A stretch of DNA of 64,000 bases. Origin: an uncultured Christensenellaceae bacterium (GTDB lineage: Bacteria; Bacillota; Clostridia; Christensenellales; UBA3700). A model generated the notes under the pieces. The model had not been told where the DNA came from, ran no database searches, and saw nothing but the letters and a program-made list of their open reading frames with translations. Location of the stretch: positions 1 to 64,000 of the forward strand of contig CALWGZ010000011.1 of the NCBI GenBank assembly GCA_944380285.1, read 5' to 3'. The number at the start of each line of letters is the position of its first letter. Position 1 is the first letter of the stretch. Below are positions 51,470 to 61,841 of this stretch, piece after piece. Made by a program: the position numbers and the translations under genes.

Positions 51470-52897
51470 ATGCAGGCACGTCTGTCCGAAAAGGAAAAAT
51501 ACATCTTCGAAAAGGCGCCCGTCCCCAAGGCGGTCGTCTCGCTCGTACTGCCGACGGTGGTCAGCCAATTGATCACGATCGTCTACAACCTCGCCGACAC
51601 CTTCTTTGTCGGCAGGCTGGGCGACGAGACGATGGTCGCGGCGGTCACGCTGTGCCTGCCCATCTATATGCTCTTGACCGCGACCGCCAACCTGTTCGGG
51701 ATAGGCGGTGCGTCGGTGATGTCACGCGCACTCGGCTCGGGCGATCCCGACGGGGCGCGGCGCGCGTCCTCGTTCGCGGTATGGGGCGGCATTGCGGTCG
51801 CGGCGGTGCTCTCGCTCGTGTTCGGACTGTTCCGCAAACCCCTCCTGACCGCGCTCGGAGCGGACGGGATGCGATTGCAATATGCGGTCGACTACCTGAT
51901 TTACACGATCGTCGCCGGCTCCGTCCCGACCGTGCTCTCGTCCGTGCTCGCCCATTTGGTGCGCGCCGAGGGCAAGGCGATGCATGCGGGGATAGGTCTG
52001 TCGCTCGGCGGCATCCTCAACGTCGCGCTCGACCCCCTGTTCGTCTTCGATCGGGGCTTGGGCATGGGGGTGACCGGCGCGGCGCTGGCGACGCTCGTCT
52101 CCAATTGCGTCTCCGCGCTCTACTTCGTCATTCTCGTGCTCAAATTGCGCGGAGTGGTCACTCTCAGACCGATCAAAGCCGCCTTTGCGCGCAAGACGTC
52201 GCTTGCGGTGATGTCGATCGGGCTTCCGGCGTGTCTGATGTCCATGCTGACGACCTGCTCCAACCTCGTCGTCAACTATCTCATGGCGGCGTATGGCGAC
52301 GCGGCGATCGCCGGCATCGGCGTCGCAAAGCGCGTCAACATGGCTTCGTTCGCGATCACTCAGGGCATAACGCAGGGCGCGCTGCCGCTGATCGGCTACA
52401 ACTACGCGTCCGGCGACCGCCGGCGAATGCGCTCGTCCGTGCTGTTCATGTCGGCGTGCACGTTCAGCTTTGCGCTGATATGTCTGACGATATCGCTGTC
52501 CTGCACCGAACCGCTCATACGCGCGTTCATCGACAGCGACGAGACCGTCGCCTACGGCACGCGATTTTTGCGCATCATATGCTGGGCGGTGCTGTCCGCG
52601 TCGGTCGGCTTCATCGCGGTCACCGTCTTTCAGGCGACGGGCAAAAAATATCGTGCGCTGCTGCTGTCCGTGCTGCGCAAGGGCGGTCTCGACGTGCCGC
52701 TGATGTTCATCTTGGACGCGCACTTTCCCGCGATCGGGATCGCGATGGCAACGCCGATCGCCGACTACACCGCAGCGCTCGTCGCGATCGTCTTCCTCAT
52801 CCTGTTTTTACGCACGGCAAAGCGCGCCCCTCTCAACGCCGCCGAACCGACCTCTCCCGAGCCGCCGACCGATGACGACGACGCTCAAAAAGATTGA
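51470..52897 (+). CDS. MATE-family multidrug efflux transporter
   Basis: The 475-residue protein has about twelve membrane segments and the MATE pattern: LVLPTVVSQLITIVYNLADTFF (core), GIGGASVMSRALG, and after the midpoint TTCSNLVVNYLM and GITQGALPLIGYNYASG. It exports cationic or other toxic compounds, driven by Na or H. The start at 51470 is chosen because the -10 box lies just upstream; no Shine-Dalgarno is present. Confidence 0.93.
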   Translation: MQARLSEKEKYIFEKAPVPKAVVSLVLPTVVSQLITIVYNLADTFFVGRLGDETMVAAVTLCLPIYMLLTATANLFGIGGASVMSRALGSGDPDGARRASSFAVWGGIAVAAVLSLVFGLFRKPLLTALGADGMRLQYAVDYLIYTIVAGSVPTVLSSVLAHLVRAEGKAMHAGIGLSLGGILNVALDPLFVFDRGLGMGVTGAALATLVSNCVSALYFVILVLKLRGVVTLRPIKAAFARKTSLAVMSIGLPACLMSMLTTCSNLVVNYLMAAYGDAAIAGIGVAKRVNMASFAITQGITQGALPLIGYNYASGDRRRMRSSVLFMSACTFSFALICLTISLSCTEPLIRAFIDSDETVAYGTRFLRIICWAVLSASVGFIAVTVFQATGKKYRALLLSVLRKGGLDVPLMFILDAHFPAIGIAMATPIADYTAALVAIVFLILFLRTAKRAPLNAAEPTSPEPPTDDDDAQKD

Positions 52898-52917
52898 CAC
52901 GTTTTGATTTTTGACGC

Positions 52918-52945
52918 AAAAAAGGACCGCCGCCGGCGGTCCTTT
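52918..52945 (-). terminator. guaB terminator
   Basis: Minus-strand GGACCGCC-GGC-GGCGGTCC followed by TTTTTTG; it also serves the converging MATE gene weakly. Confidence 0.85.
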
Positions 52946-52960
52946 GACTTGGCAAAAATG

Positions 52961-54436
<1,476 letters not shown>

Positions 54437-54441
54437 CTAAT

Positions 54442-54469
54442 TTTATAGCTTTTGCGCGCACAAAGTCAA
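54442..54469 (-). promoter_or_regulatory. guaB promoter
   Basis: TTGACT (54464-54469), 16 bases, TATAAA (54442-54447). Confidence 0.65.
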
Positions 54470-54561
54470 GCATATCGCCGCGCAATTTATACCCACTTGC
54501 GCGCAAATCGTCCGTTTATTTTTACAAAACTTGCCAAATGCGCGCAAATGCGTTTTTCGGC

Positions 54562-54590
54562 TTGTCTTTTCGGGCGAATGGTGGTATCAT
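54562..54590 (+). promoter_or_regulatory. GH3 gene promoter
   Basis: TTGTCT (54562-54567), 17 bases, TATCAT (54585-54590), then a leader of about 30 bases with GGAG. Confidence 0.6.
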
Positions 54591-54624
54591 ATGGTTGACT
54601 ACAAGCCAACGGAGAAATACCGTC

Positions 54625-57120
54625 ATGACACAACAACAGCTCAACGATCTCATCTCCCGTATGACACTGCGCGAAAAGGCGGCGATATGCAGCGGCCGCG
54701 ATTTTTGGACGACAAAACCCTTCCCCAAGCTCGGGATAGGCTCCTTTGTCATGTCCGACGGTCCGCACGGTCTGCGCAAGGAGAACGAAGACGACGACAA
54801 CCTCGGCATGAAGATGTCCTTCCCGGCGACGGCGTTCCCCCCGGCGGTCAATATGGCAAGCTCGTGGGATCCCGACCTCATCCGTGAGATCGGCGTCGCG
54901 CTCGGCGAGCAATGCCTCGATCAACAGGTCGACATCCTGCTCGGCCCCGGCGTCAACATCAAGCGCTCCCCTCTTTGCGGACGCAATTTCGAGTATTTTT
55001 CCGAAGATCCCTATCTCGCCGGCAAGATGGGCGCCGCCTACATCAAGGGCGTCGAATCGACGGGCGTAGGCACATCGCTCAAACACTTTGCAGTCAACAA
55101 CAACGAATATCTGCGCATGACGATCAACAGCGTCGTCGACGAGCGCGCTCTGCGCGAGATCTATCTGTCCGCGTTCGAAGAGTGCGTAAAGCAGGGCAAA
55201 CCGCGCACCGTGATGGCGTCGTACAACCGCATCAACGGCGTATACGCGACGGACAACCCGTGGCTGCTCGACACCCTTTTGCGCAGGCAATGGGGATATG
55301 AAGGCATGGTCGTCAGCGACTGGAACGCCGCCAACGACCGCATCGCCGGAGTCAAGGCGGGCATGGATCTCGAAATGCCCACGAGCGGAAACAAGAACGA
55401 CCGCCGCATCCTCGCCGCGATCAAGAGCGGCGCGCTCACCGAAGAGGAGCTTGACTCGGTCGTCGCCCGCGTCTTGCGCACGCTCGAAGTGTGCGAAAAC
55501 AACCGCCGCCCGTTCAAGGCGGACTATGACAAGGCGCACGAACTCGCGCGCCGCGTCGCGGACGAATCGATCATTTTGCTCAAAAACGACGCCGGACGTC
55601 TGCCGCTGTCAAAGGACGAAAAGCTGCTCGTCGTCGGCAAACTCGCCGAGCACAGCCGCTATCAGGGCGCGGGCTCGAGCCGTATCAATCCCTACAAGCT
55701 GGTCTCCGTGCGCGAGGCGTTGGACGAGGCGGGCGTCGGGTACGAATACGCCGAGGGCTACTCTCTCGACGGCGACGGCAAGGACGCCGCGCTCGAACGC
55801 AAGGCTCTCGAACTCGCAAAAGACTTTGACGGCACGATCGTCTGCTGCATCGGTCTGACCGACACTTACGAGAGCGAGGGCTACGACCGCACGCATATGA
55901 CGCTGCCGCCCTCCCACGACGACCTCGTGACCAAGCTCGCGGGGCTGGGCAAACCTCTCGTCGTAGTGCTGTTCGGCGGTTCCCCCGTCGAGATGCCGTG
56001 GCTGGACAAGGTCGACACGCTCGTCAACGCCTATCTGCCCGGCGAAGCGTGCGGCGAGGCGGTGCTCGACATCCTGACCGGCGCGGTCAATCCGTCCGGT
56101 AAGCTCGCCGAGACCTACCCGTTCAAACTCGAAGACAACATCAACGCCGCCTACTTCCCGATGGGACCCAAGAACGTCGAATACCGCGAGAGCATCTATG
56201 TGGGCTACCGCTATTACGACAGCGCGAAAAAGCAAGTCGCGTTCCCGTTCGGGCACGGGCTGAGCTACACCACGTTCGCCTATTCCGACCTCAATGTAGA
56301 CGACCATGGCGCGGCGTTCACCGTGACCAACACCGGCAAAGTCGCCGGCGCGGAGGTCGCGCAGATGTACGTCCGCGACCTCGATCCGGTCGTCTTCAAG
56401 GCGGACAAGGAGCTGAAGGGCTTTGCCAAGATCTTCCTCGCCCCCGGCGAGAGCAAGACGGTCACTCTGCCTTTCGACGAGCGCACGTTCGCGTTCTTCA
56501 ATACCGCCGAGGCCGATTGGCACCGCAGCGACGGCGAATACGAAATTTTGATAGGCGCGTCGTCGCGCGACATCCGCCTGTCGGCAAAGCGCAAGTTCGC
56601 GTTCGGCGAGTCGAGTCCCGTCAACGCGCGCCGCGCCGAGTGCCCCGTCTACTACGACATCGCCGGAGCGACCGAAATCCCCGCAGATCAATTCCGCGCG
56701 CTGTACGACAAGCCCATCCCGCCCAACGTGCCAAGCAAGCGCGGCGAGTTCGACGACAACACCACTCTCGGCGAATTCGGGTGCTGTCTTTTGGGCAAGT
56801 TCATCCTCAAAGCGGCGCCCGCGCTGATCAAGTCGCAGGTCCCCAACGCCGACATGACGACGATGCTCGTCCTCACCCAAGGCATGCAGGGCATGCCGCT
56901 GCGCGCGCTCGTCGGCATCTCGAGCGGCATCATTGACAGCCGCCTTGTGGACGGCTTGCGGCTGTGGGGCAACAAGCACCGTCTGCGCGGCTTCTTCAAG
57001 ATGATCGCGGGCTTGTTCGGGAGCCTTTCAAACATCGAGAAAAAGAACAGGACGAACATGCAGCGCAAGCTGCAAAAGCGCGCCGAGCAAAAGGCGAAAG
57101 CCAAAGAGCAAAACGACTGA
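54625..57120 (+). CDS. Glycoside hydrolase family 3 (beta-glucosidase-like)
   Basis: The 831-residue cytoplasmic enzyme has no signal peptide. The GH3 N-domain holds RSPLCGRNFEYFSEDP and the nucleophile D232 in VVSDWN. The C-domain (about 310-530) and a fibronectin III-like domain (about 590-660) follow. The last 150 residues form a family-atypical helical extension ending in a Lys/Gln/Ala-rich tail. It removes terminal beta-linked glucose or xylose; the exact substrate is unknown. ATG 54625 has GGAG upstream. Confidence 0.92.
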   Translation: MTQQQLNDLISRMTLREKAAICSGRDFWTTKPFPKLGIGSFVMSDGPHGLRKENEDDDNLGMKMSFPATAFPPAVNMASSWDPDLIREIGVALGEQCLDQQVDILLGPGVNIKRSPLCGRNFEYFSEDPYLAGKMGAAYIKGVESTGVGTSLKHFAVNNNEYLRMTINSVVDERALREIYLSAFEECVKQGKPRTVMASYNRINGVYATDNPWLLDTLLRRQWGYEGMVVSDWNAANDRIAGVKAGMDLEMPTSGNKNDRRILAAIKSGALTEEELDSVVARVLRTLEVCENNRRPFKADYDKAHELARRVADESIILLKNDAGRLPLSKDEKLLVVGKLAEHSRYQGAGSSRINPYKLVSVREALDEAGVGYEYAEGYSLDGDGKDAALERKALELAKDFDGTIVCCIGLTDTYESEGYDRTHMTLPPSHDDLVTKLAGLGKPLVVVLFGGSPVEMPWLDKVDTLVNAYLPGEACGEAVLDILTGAVNPSGKLAETYPFKLEDNINAAYFPMGPKNVEYRESIYVGYRYYDSAKKQVAFPFGHGLSYTTFAYSDLNVDDHGAAFTVTNTGKVAGAEVAQMYVRDLDPVVFKADKELKGFAKIFLAPGESKTVTLPFDERTFAFFNTAEADWHRSDGEYEILIGASSRDIRLSAKRKFAFGESSPVNARRAECPVYYDIAGATEIPADQFRALYDKPIPPNVPSKRGEFDDNTTLGEFGCCLLGKFILKAAPALIKSQVPNADMTTMLVLTQGMQGMPLRALVGISSGIIDSRLVDGLRLWGNKHRLRGFFKMIAGLFGSLSNIEKKNRTNMQRKLQKRAEQKAKAKEQND

Positions 57121-57124
57121 AACA

Positions 57125-57160
57125 GGGCGCCGCGAAAACACTTTCCGCGGCGCTCTTTTA
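57125..57160 (+). terminator. GH3 gene terminator
   Basis: GCGCCGCG and CGCGGCGC around about eleven bases, followed by TCTTTTA. Confidence 0.8.
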
Positions 57161-57197
57161 TGCCTTTCGATATTTTATTTTTTCGTGCCCGTGTGCG

Positions 57198-57911
57198 TTA
57201 TGGACGTATACGGCTGGTCACGACCTCTCCGCTTGACGGGTCCAGAAGCACGCTCATGTCGTTGCCTCTGTCCGCGGCGAAAGACACATACCAATAGTAC
57301 TCGCTGTCGCGGTCGGTCTTGCCGTTGACGAAGCGGACGTAGATCTCGCGGTGCATCCCGTCCTCCGACGCAAGCTCGGCGTCGATCTCGCTTTTGAAGT
57401 GTTCGTACGCCTTGACGAGAGCGTCGCCGGGGGCGATCGCGTCCGCCATTTTGTCAGTCAGCTCGAACGTGAACGGCGTATCCGGTGCGGCGGAATCGGT
57501 GATCGTCAGCTTGACGAGCGCGCCCAAAGCGGACGCGTCGGCGATCTTTGCGATCAGCTTGGCTCCGATCACGCTCGGCGTCATCGTGCCCTCCACCTTG
57601 CCGCTCTCCCCTTCGAGAACATAGGCGTAAGTCGACTCGTCCGACATGGACGGCAGCGATGCGATCACTGTCGTGACCGTCTCGAGCTCGCCCGCCTCTC
57701 CGTCCGTCACAAACACCTTTTCGCGGTCGAGCGTGCCTATGGTGACGTAGGCGTTTTCGGTCTGCCCGGTGTAGAGCGCGGTCTGGCGGTCGCTGACTCT
57801 CTCTTCCAACAGCTGCGCTGTCGTCTTTTCTTCTTCGCACGCCGCAGCGGCGACGGCAAACGTCACAAGCGCCGCGATGCACAGCGCGATTGCAATGATC
57901 CTTTTCTTCAT
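57198..57911 (-). CDS. PepSY-like lipoprotein
   Basis: The 237-residue protein has a signal peptide and lipobox (VAAAAC). Its C-terminal 70 residues (IYVRFVNGKTDRDSEYYWYVSF, core YYWYVSFA, then VLLDPSSGEVV) resemble the PepSY fold, often found in secreted peptidase inhibitors. The middle part has no recognised family. GGAGG precedes ATG 57911. Confidence 0.65.
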   Translation of the reverse strand: MKKRIIAIALCIAALVTFAVAAAACEEEKTTAQLLEERVSDRQTALYTGQTENAYVTIGTLDREKVFVTDGEAGELETVTTVIASLPSMSDESTYAYVLEGESGKVEGTMTPSVIGAKLIAKIADASALGALVKLTITDSAAPDTPFTFELTDKMADAIAPGDALVKAYEHFKSEIDAELASEDGMHREIYVRFVNGKTDRDSEYYWYVSFAADRGNDMSVLLDPSSGEVVTSRIRP

Positions 57912-58315
57912 ATATCCTCCACGGTTGGTTCGCCATATCATATGGCGCCGCCAAGGATTTTATGAATTGACGGAGCAAAGACGATTCGGCGTCGTCGCGA
58001 TCGCAAAAAAACCGCGCGCGACACTTGACAAAAATTACATCAAACTTAACGCGCGTAAACATAGCGCAAAGGCTGTCAATGATCTGCGCCGCTTTTTTGC
58101 AGATCTTTTCATTGCGGCACAAACTTTTGCGCGTGAAAAACAGATTAAATATCCCTCATTTGATAACGTTTTTGCTCCTTTGCGCCGCGCCGCGCGTTCG
58201 GCAGCAAAAGAAATTTTACCGAAAATTTACATTTTACGATCAAACTGTTTACACCCATTTGTTTGTAATGCCCCCGCCAAAAAGTATATAATGGTATCAA
58301 TACGAGAGAAAAATT
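57912..58315. other. Gap between the PepSY-like and transporter genes
   Basis: About 400 bases without a credible gene. It contains the promoter of the transporter fusion at its right end and is locally AT-rich from 58020 to 58290. Only short imperfect palindromes such as CCATATCATATGG (57940s) were seen. Confidence 0.4.
58263..58292 (+). promoter_or_regulatory. Transporter-phosphoesterase promoter
   Basis: TTGTAA (58263-58268), 18 bases, TATAAT (58287-58292), then a leader with GAGAGA before the ATG. Confidence 0.65.
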
Positions 58316-61123
58316 ATGGATAACAATTCTTCCACCCAACACGCGGCACGGACCGCGGACAGCGACTTCAAATACATCGGCAAAGCGGAGAAGGCTTCCT
58401 ACGGCTTCGCCTCGATAGGCAGCTTTATGATCTCGGCGGTCGTGTCGTCCTATCTGTCGGTGTTTTTGTCGGACATATTGCTGGTCCCTCTCGGCTTTAC
58501 GACGGCGTTGATGTTCGTCGCGAGATTTTGGGACATGGTCAACGACCCGATCATGGGCGTCGTCATCGACCGCACTCACACCAAAAACGGCAAGATGCGC
58601 CCGTTCATCAGGATAGGCGCGTTCCTCATCTTCATCGTCTCGATCGTGATGTTTTTGCCTCTTTCGGAGATGCCCGTCGCGGCGCGCTGCGCGTTTGCGG
58701 CGGTCGGCTATCTGCTGTTCGACTTCTCCTACACCGTAGTCGACGTGCCTGCGATGGGGCTTATGAGCGTCGCGACGCCCAATCCCAAGGAGAGGTCGTC
58801 TCTGCTCTCTTTTTATGTCACGCTCGGCTCGATAGGTTCTCTGATCCCGATAGGGCTTATCAGCGTCTATCAGAGGATAGTCCCCCCGACGTGGGTATAT
58901 TTCGCGATCGCGGCGACCGCCGGCACAGTCGTCTTTGTCGGCTATCTGCTGCTGTTCAAGAACTCCAAAGAACGCTTTGCGACTCGCACCGAAAAGACGC
59001 CCGTCAAAGAGATGTTCAGAGCCGCGGCGAAAAACAAACCTATGCTGCTGACACTGCTCACGTCGATGCTGGCTTCGCCTCGCTACCTGTTGATGGCGGC
59101 TGCGTCCTACATCTCGATCTATGTGGTGAAGATCGACGGCTGGGCGTCGGGCGACGTGCTGATTTTGCTCTATCTGGTCGTCGGCGCCGGTATGTACGCC
59201 GGGATATTGCTGACGCCCGTCGCGTACAAGCGCATCGGGTTCAAAAAGACGAGCCTCATCTTCGGCGCGATCTCGGCGGTCTTTCTGACTGCGGCGTTTT
59301 TTGTCGGCAGGATCAACTATTTCGCCGCGTTCCCCCTGATGACGATAGGCGGGCTCGGCGTCGGGGCGTACAACGTGCTGCCCTATCCCATGGTCGGCGA
59401 CAGCCTCGACTATCTCGAATGGAAGACGGGGCACCGCATGGAGGGCGTGTGCTTCTCGTTCAACTCCATGGTCACCAAGTTCAACAACGCGATCGCCGCG
59501 GTCGCGGTGACGGCGCTGCTGCTCGTCTTTCAGTTCAAGCAACCCGAGGTCTCGGGCGTACCCCTTCCCCAATCCGACTTCACGATCGACGGTATGTTCT
59601 CGATGGTCACGCTGATCCCCGCGGCGGGCTTTGCGCTGTCGCTGATCCCGATGGCGCTCAACACCTACCACGGCGCGCGCAAAAAGCAGATTTTGGACGA
59701 ACTCGAAGCAAAACGCGCCGAACTCAAGACCGACGGCGGCGTGGTGATAGAAGAAAAAGGATACGCCGTCAACGAAGACGACGAAATGATCGGCAGCGAA
59801 CCTCTCGTCAAAGCGGTCAAGCCGATCGAGATACATTGCGAGATCAAGCGCTTCGAAGTGGAAGGGCCTCTGCGCGTCGGGGTGATCTCCGACTCTCAGC
59901 TGTCTCCGTTCCCGTGGCGCAAAAACAAGACTTACGAACTCAATCTGCGCCGCGCGTTCGAGGTGCTCAAAGAGTACCGCGTCAATATGATCATCGTGCC
60001 GGGCGACATCTGCAACATCGGCTCCAAGTGCGCGTACCGCCGCTTCAACGCCGCGCTCGACCACGCATTCGGAGACAAAAAACCGATCGTGCAATTGATC
60101 ATGGGCAACCACGACTACTTCCCCGCAATCTTCCCGGCGCGCAAACGCAAGCTGTTCACCGCCTGCACGGGCAAACCTCCCTACTCGCACTATGTCGTCA
60201 ACGGATGGCACTTCATAGGCGTATCGCCTCAGGACAGCTCTCAGCAGAACGGCTATGACTCCGTCGCGGACTGGATGTGCGACCGCATCGACGCGGCGAT
60301 CGCCGAGGGCGGCAAACGCCCGGTGTTCGTGACCACGCACAACAGCGCCGCCAACACAGTCTACGGTTCGCAGTCCGAAGGCAAACTGTACAGTGACTTC
60401 AAGCTGGGCAAGATCCTCGGCAAATACGACAACGTCGTCAACCTCGCCGGGCACCTGCACTTCCCCATGCTGGACGAACGCGACATACATCAGCGCAACT
60501 ACACGACGATCGGCACGCAGTCCGTCTCCTATGTCGAATTGGAAAAAGGCAAGGTCAACGGCTCGGTGCCGCCGCAGGCGCACATCGCGCCGATGGGGCT
60601 GGTGATGGAATTTGGCGACGACGGCATCGACGTCAAACGCGTCAACATGCTCTCCGGCGAAGAGGAAAAGGCGGACAGACGCTGGCGGCTGCCTCTGCAC
60701 CTCGACAAGTCTGCGTTCACCTACACCTCGGCGCGGTTCGGCAAGACGCGCCCCGTGATGCCCGCAGAGAGAGGACGCTGCGCGATCATACACGGCTCGA
60801 CCTATCTCGTGTTCGAGCGCGGCAAAGATGAAGACCTCGTCCAAAGCTACAAGGTCATCTACAACGACGGCAAGGTGCAATACTACTTCTCCGACTACTA
60901 CAAGGGCGTCAACCACCGCTCCAAGTATATGCGCCTCAAATTGTACGACAAGGCGCAGGGCGTATACGACGTCGAGGTGTTCGCGATCAACTCTTCGGGG
61001 ATGGTCAGCGACAACAGCACGTCCATCGAGAACGTAAAGGTGCTCTACTACAACAAATATCCGTTGATCTTCGCACCCGATATGAACTTCACATGGCTGA
61101 AAGAACTGATCGCGAAATTCTGA
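58316..61123 (+). CDS. GPH-type sugar transporter fused to metallophosphoesterase
   Basis: Residues 1-455 of this 935-residue protein are a GPH/MFS_2 sugar-cation symporter: DPIMGVVIDRT (77-87), DYLEWKTGHRMEG (365-377) and about twelve membrane segments. Residues 515-770 are a calcineurin-like phosphoesterase with a near-complete dimetal site. Seen are D526 (SDSQ), D564 (PGD), N598/H599/D600 (GNHD), H675 (TTHN) and H713/H715 (GHLH). Residues 780-935 are a beta-rich domain like those of purple acid phosphatase partners. If the C-terminus is cytoplasmic, as for most such symporters, the phosphatase faces inward. The frame is unbroken, with an uninterrupted charged linker (455-515). Confidence 0.88.
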   Translation: MDNNSSTQHAARTADSDFKYIGKAEKASYGFASIGSFMISAVVSSYLSVFLSDILLVPLGFTTALMFVARFWDMVNDPIMGVVIDRTHTKNGKMRPFIRIGAFLIFIVSIVMFLPLSEMPVAARCAFAAVGYLLFDFSYTVVDVPAMGLMSVATPNPKERSSLLSFYVTLGSIGSLIPIGLISVYQRIVPPTWVYFAIAATAGTVVFVGYLLLFKNSKERFATRTEKTPVKEMFRAAAKNKPMLLTLLTSMLASPRYLLMAAASYISIYVVKIDGWASGDVLILLYLVVGAGMYAGILLTPVAYKRIGFKKTSLIFGAISAVFLTAAFFVGRINYFAAFPLMTIGGLGVGAYNVLPYPMVGDSLDYLEWKTGHRMEGVCFSFNSMVTKFNNAIAAVAVTALLLVFQFKQPEVSGVPLPQSDFTIDGMFSMVTLIPAAGFALSLIPMALNTYHGARKKQILDELEAKRAELKTDGGVVIEEKGYAVNEDDEMIGSEPLVKAVKPIEIHCEIKRFEVEGPLRVGVISDSQLSPFPWRKNKTYELNLRRAFEVLKEYRVNMIIVPGDICNIGSKCAYRRFNAALDHAFGDKKPIVQLIMGNHDYFPAIFPARKRKLFTACTGKPPYSHYVVNGWHFIGVSPQDSSQQNGYDSVADWMCDRIDAAIAEGGKRPVFVTTHNSAANTVYGSQSEGKLYSDFKLGKILGKYDNVVNLAGHLHFPMLDERDIHQRNYTTIGTQSVSYVELEKGKVNGSVPPQAHIAPMGLVMEFGDDGIDVKRVNMLSGEEEKADRRWRLPLHLDKSAFTYTSARFGKTRPVMPAERGRCAIIHGSTYLVFERGKDEDLVQSYKVIYNDGKVQYYFSDYYKGVNHRSKYMRLKLYDKAQGVYDVEVFAINSSGMVSDNSTSIENVKVLYYNKYPLIFAPDMNFTWLKELIAKF

Positions 61124-61791
61124 GCTCGCTCAAGGGCTTCATCTTCGATATGGACGGCACGCTCCTCGAATCGATGGGGCTGTGGGACAAGCTGTACGCC
61201 GACCTCTTTGCCGAAGACGGCTTGACGATGCCCGACGGGTTCTCGCTCGCGGTCAACCATCTCAAGCTGTCCGACTGCGCCGAATACGCGGTGCGAAACA
61301 CGCCGATCAGGATGAGCCGCGAAGAAGTCGAGGAGTTTTGGCACGACCGCGCGCTCGAAGCGTATTCCAACCGGGTGCCGCTCAAACCGTATGCGGCAAA
61401 ACTGCTTTCTCTGCTGGTCAAACACGGCGGCCGCATAGGCGTCGCGACCGCGCTGGGCGAAGATCTGTTTTGGCCCTGTCTCAAACAGCACGGCGTAGCG
61501 CCGCTGTTTTGGTCGGGCACGTCGATCGAAGAGGTCGGCGTCGGCAAGGACAAGCCCGACGTCTACATCCGCGAATGCAACAAGCTGGGGCTGCGTCCGT
61601 CCGAATGCGCGGTGTTCGAGGACAGCCACATAGGCATCGCGAGCGCAAAAAAAGCGGGCTTCTTCACCGTCGGTCTTTACGACGCCGCGTCCGCAGAGCA
61701 TTGGGACACGCTCAAATATCACTCCGACCTCGCCTGCCGCAGTCTCCGGCAAGCCTACTACGCGTTCAAGAACGCATACAGCGGCGTATAA
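61093..61791 (+). CDS. HAD-superfamily hydrolase (phosphoglucomutase/phosphatase-like)
   Basis: The 232-residue protein has motif I FDMDGTLLES (nucleophile D19, acid D21), a helical cap, GVATAL as motif II and VFEDSHIGIASAKKAG as motif IV. It resembles beta-phosphoglucomutase and sugar-phosphate phosphatases. Its start overlaps the fusion gene by 31 bases without a clear ribosome site, so it should be translationally coupled to the transporter fusion and may act on the same imported substrate. Confidence 0.88.
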   Translation: MAERTDREILSSLKGFIFDMDGTLLESMGLWDKLYADLFAEDGLTMPDGFSLAVNHLKLSDCAEYAVRNTPIRMSREEVEEFWHDRALEAYSNRVPLKPYAAKLLSLLVKHGGRIGVATALGEDLFWPCLKQHGVAPLFWSGTSIEEVGVGKDKPDVYIRECNKLGLRPSECAVFEDSHIGIASAKKAGFFTVGLYDAASAEHWDTLKYHSDLACRSLRQAYYAFKNAYSGV

Positions 61792-61795
61792 AATG

Positions 61796-61830
61796 ACGGC
61801 TCCGATCGCTCGGAGCCGTATTTGTTTTTT
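61796..61830 (+). terminator. Terminator after the HAD gene
   Basis: ACGGCTCCGA-TCGC-TCGGAGCCGT followed by ATTTGTTTTTT; it also lies at the end of the converging gene. Confidence 0.88.
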
Positions 61831-61841
61831 CTTTTTCGGAT

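Noticed and set aside
58145-60916. 923-codon open frame opposite the transporter fusion
   Set aside because: Antisense shadow with Arg/His/Asp-rich low-complexity translation and no start signal.
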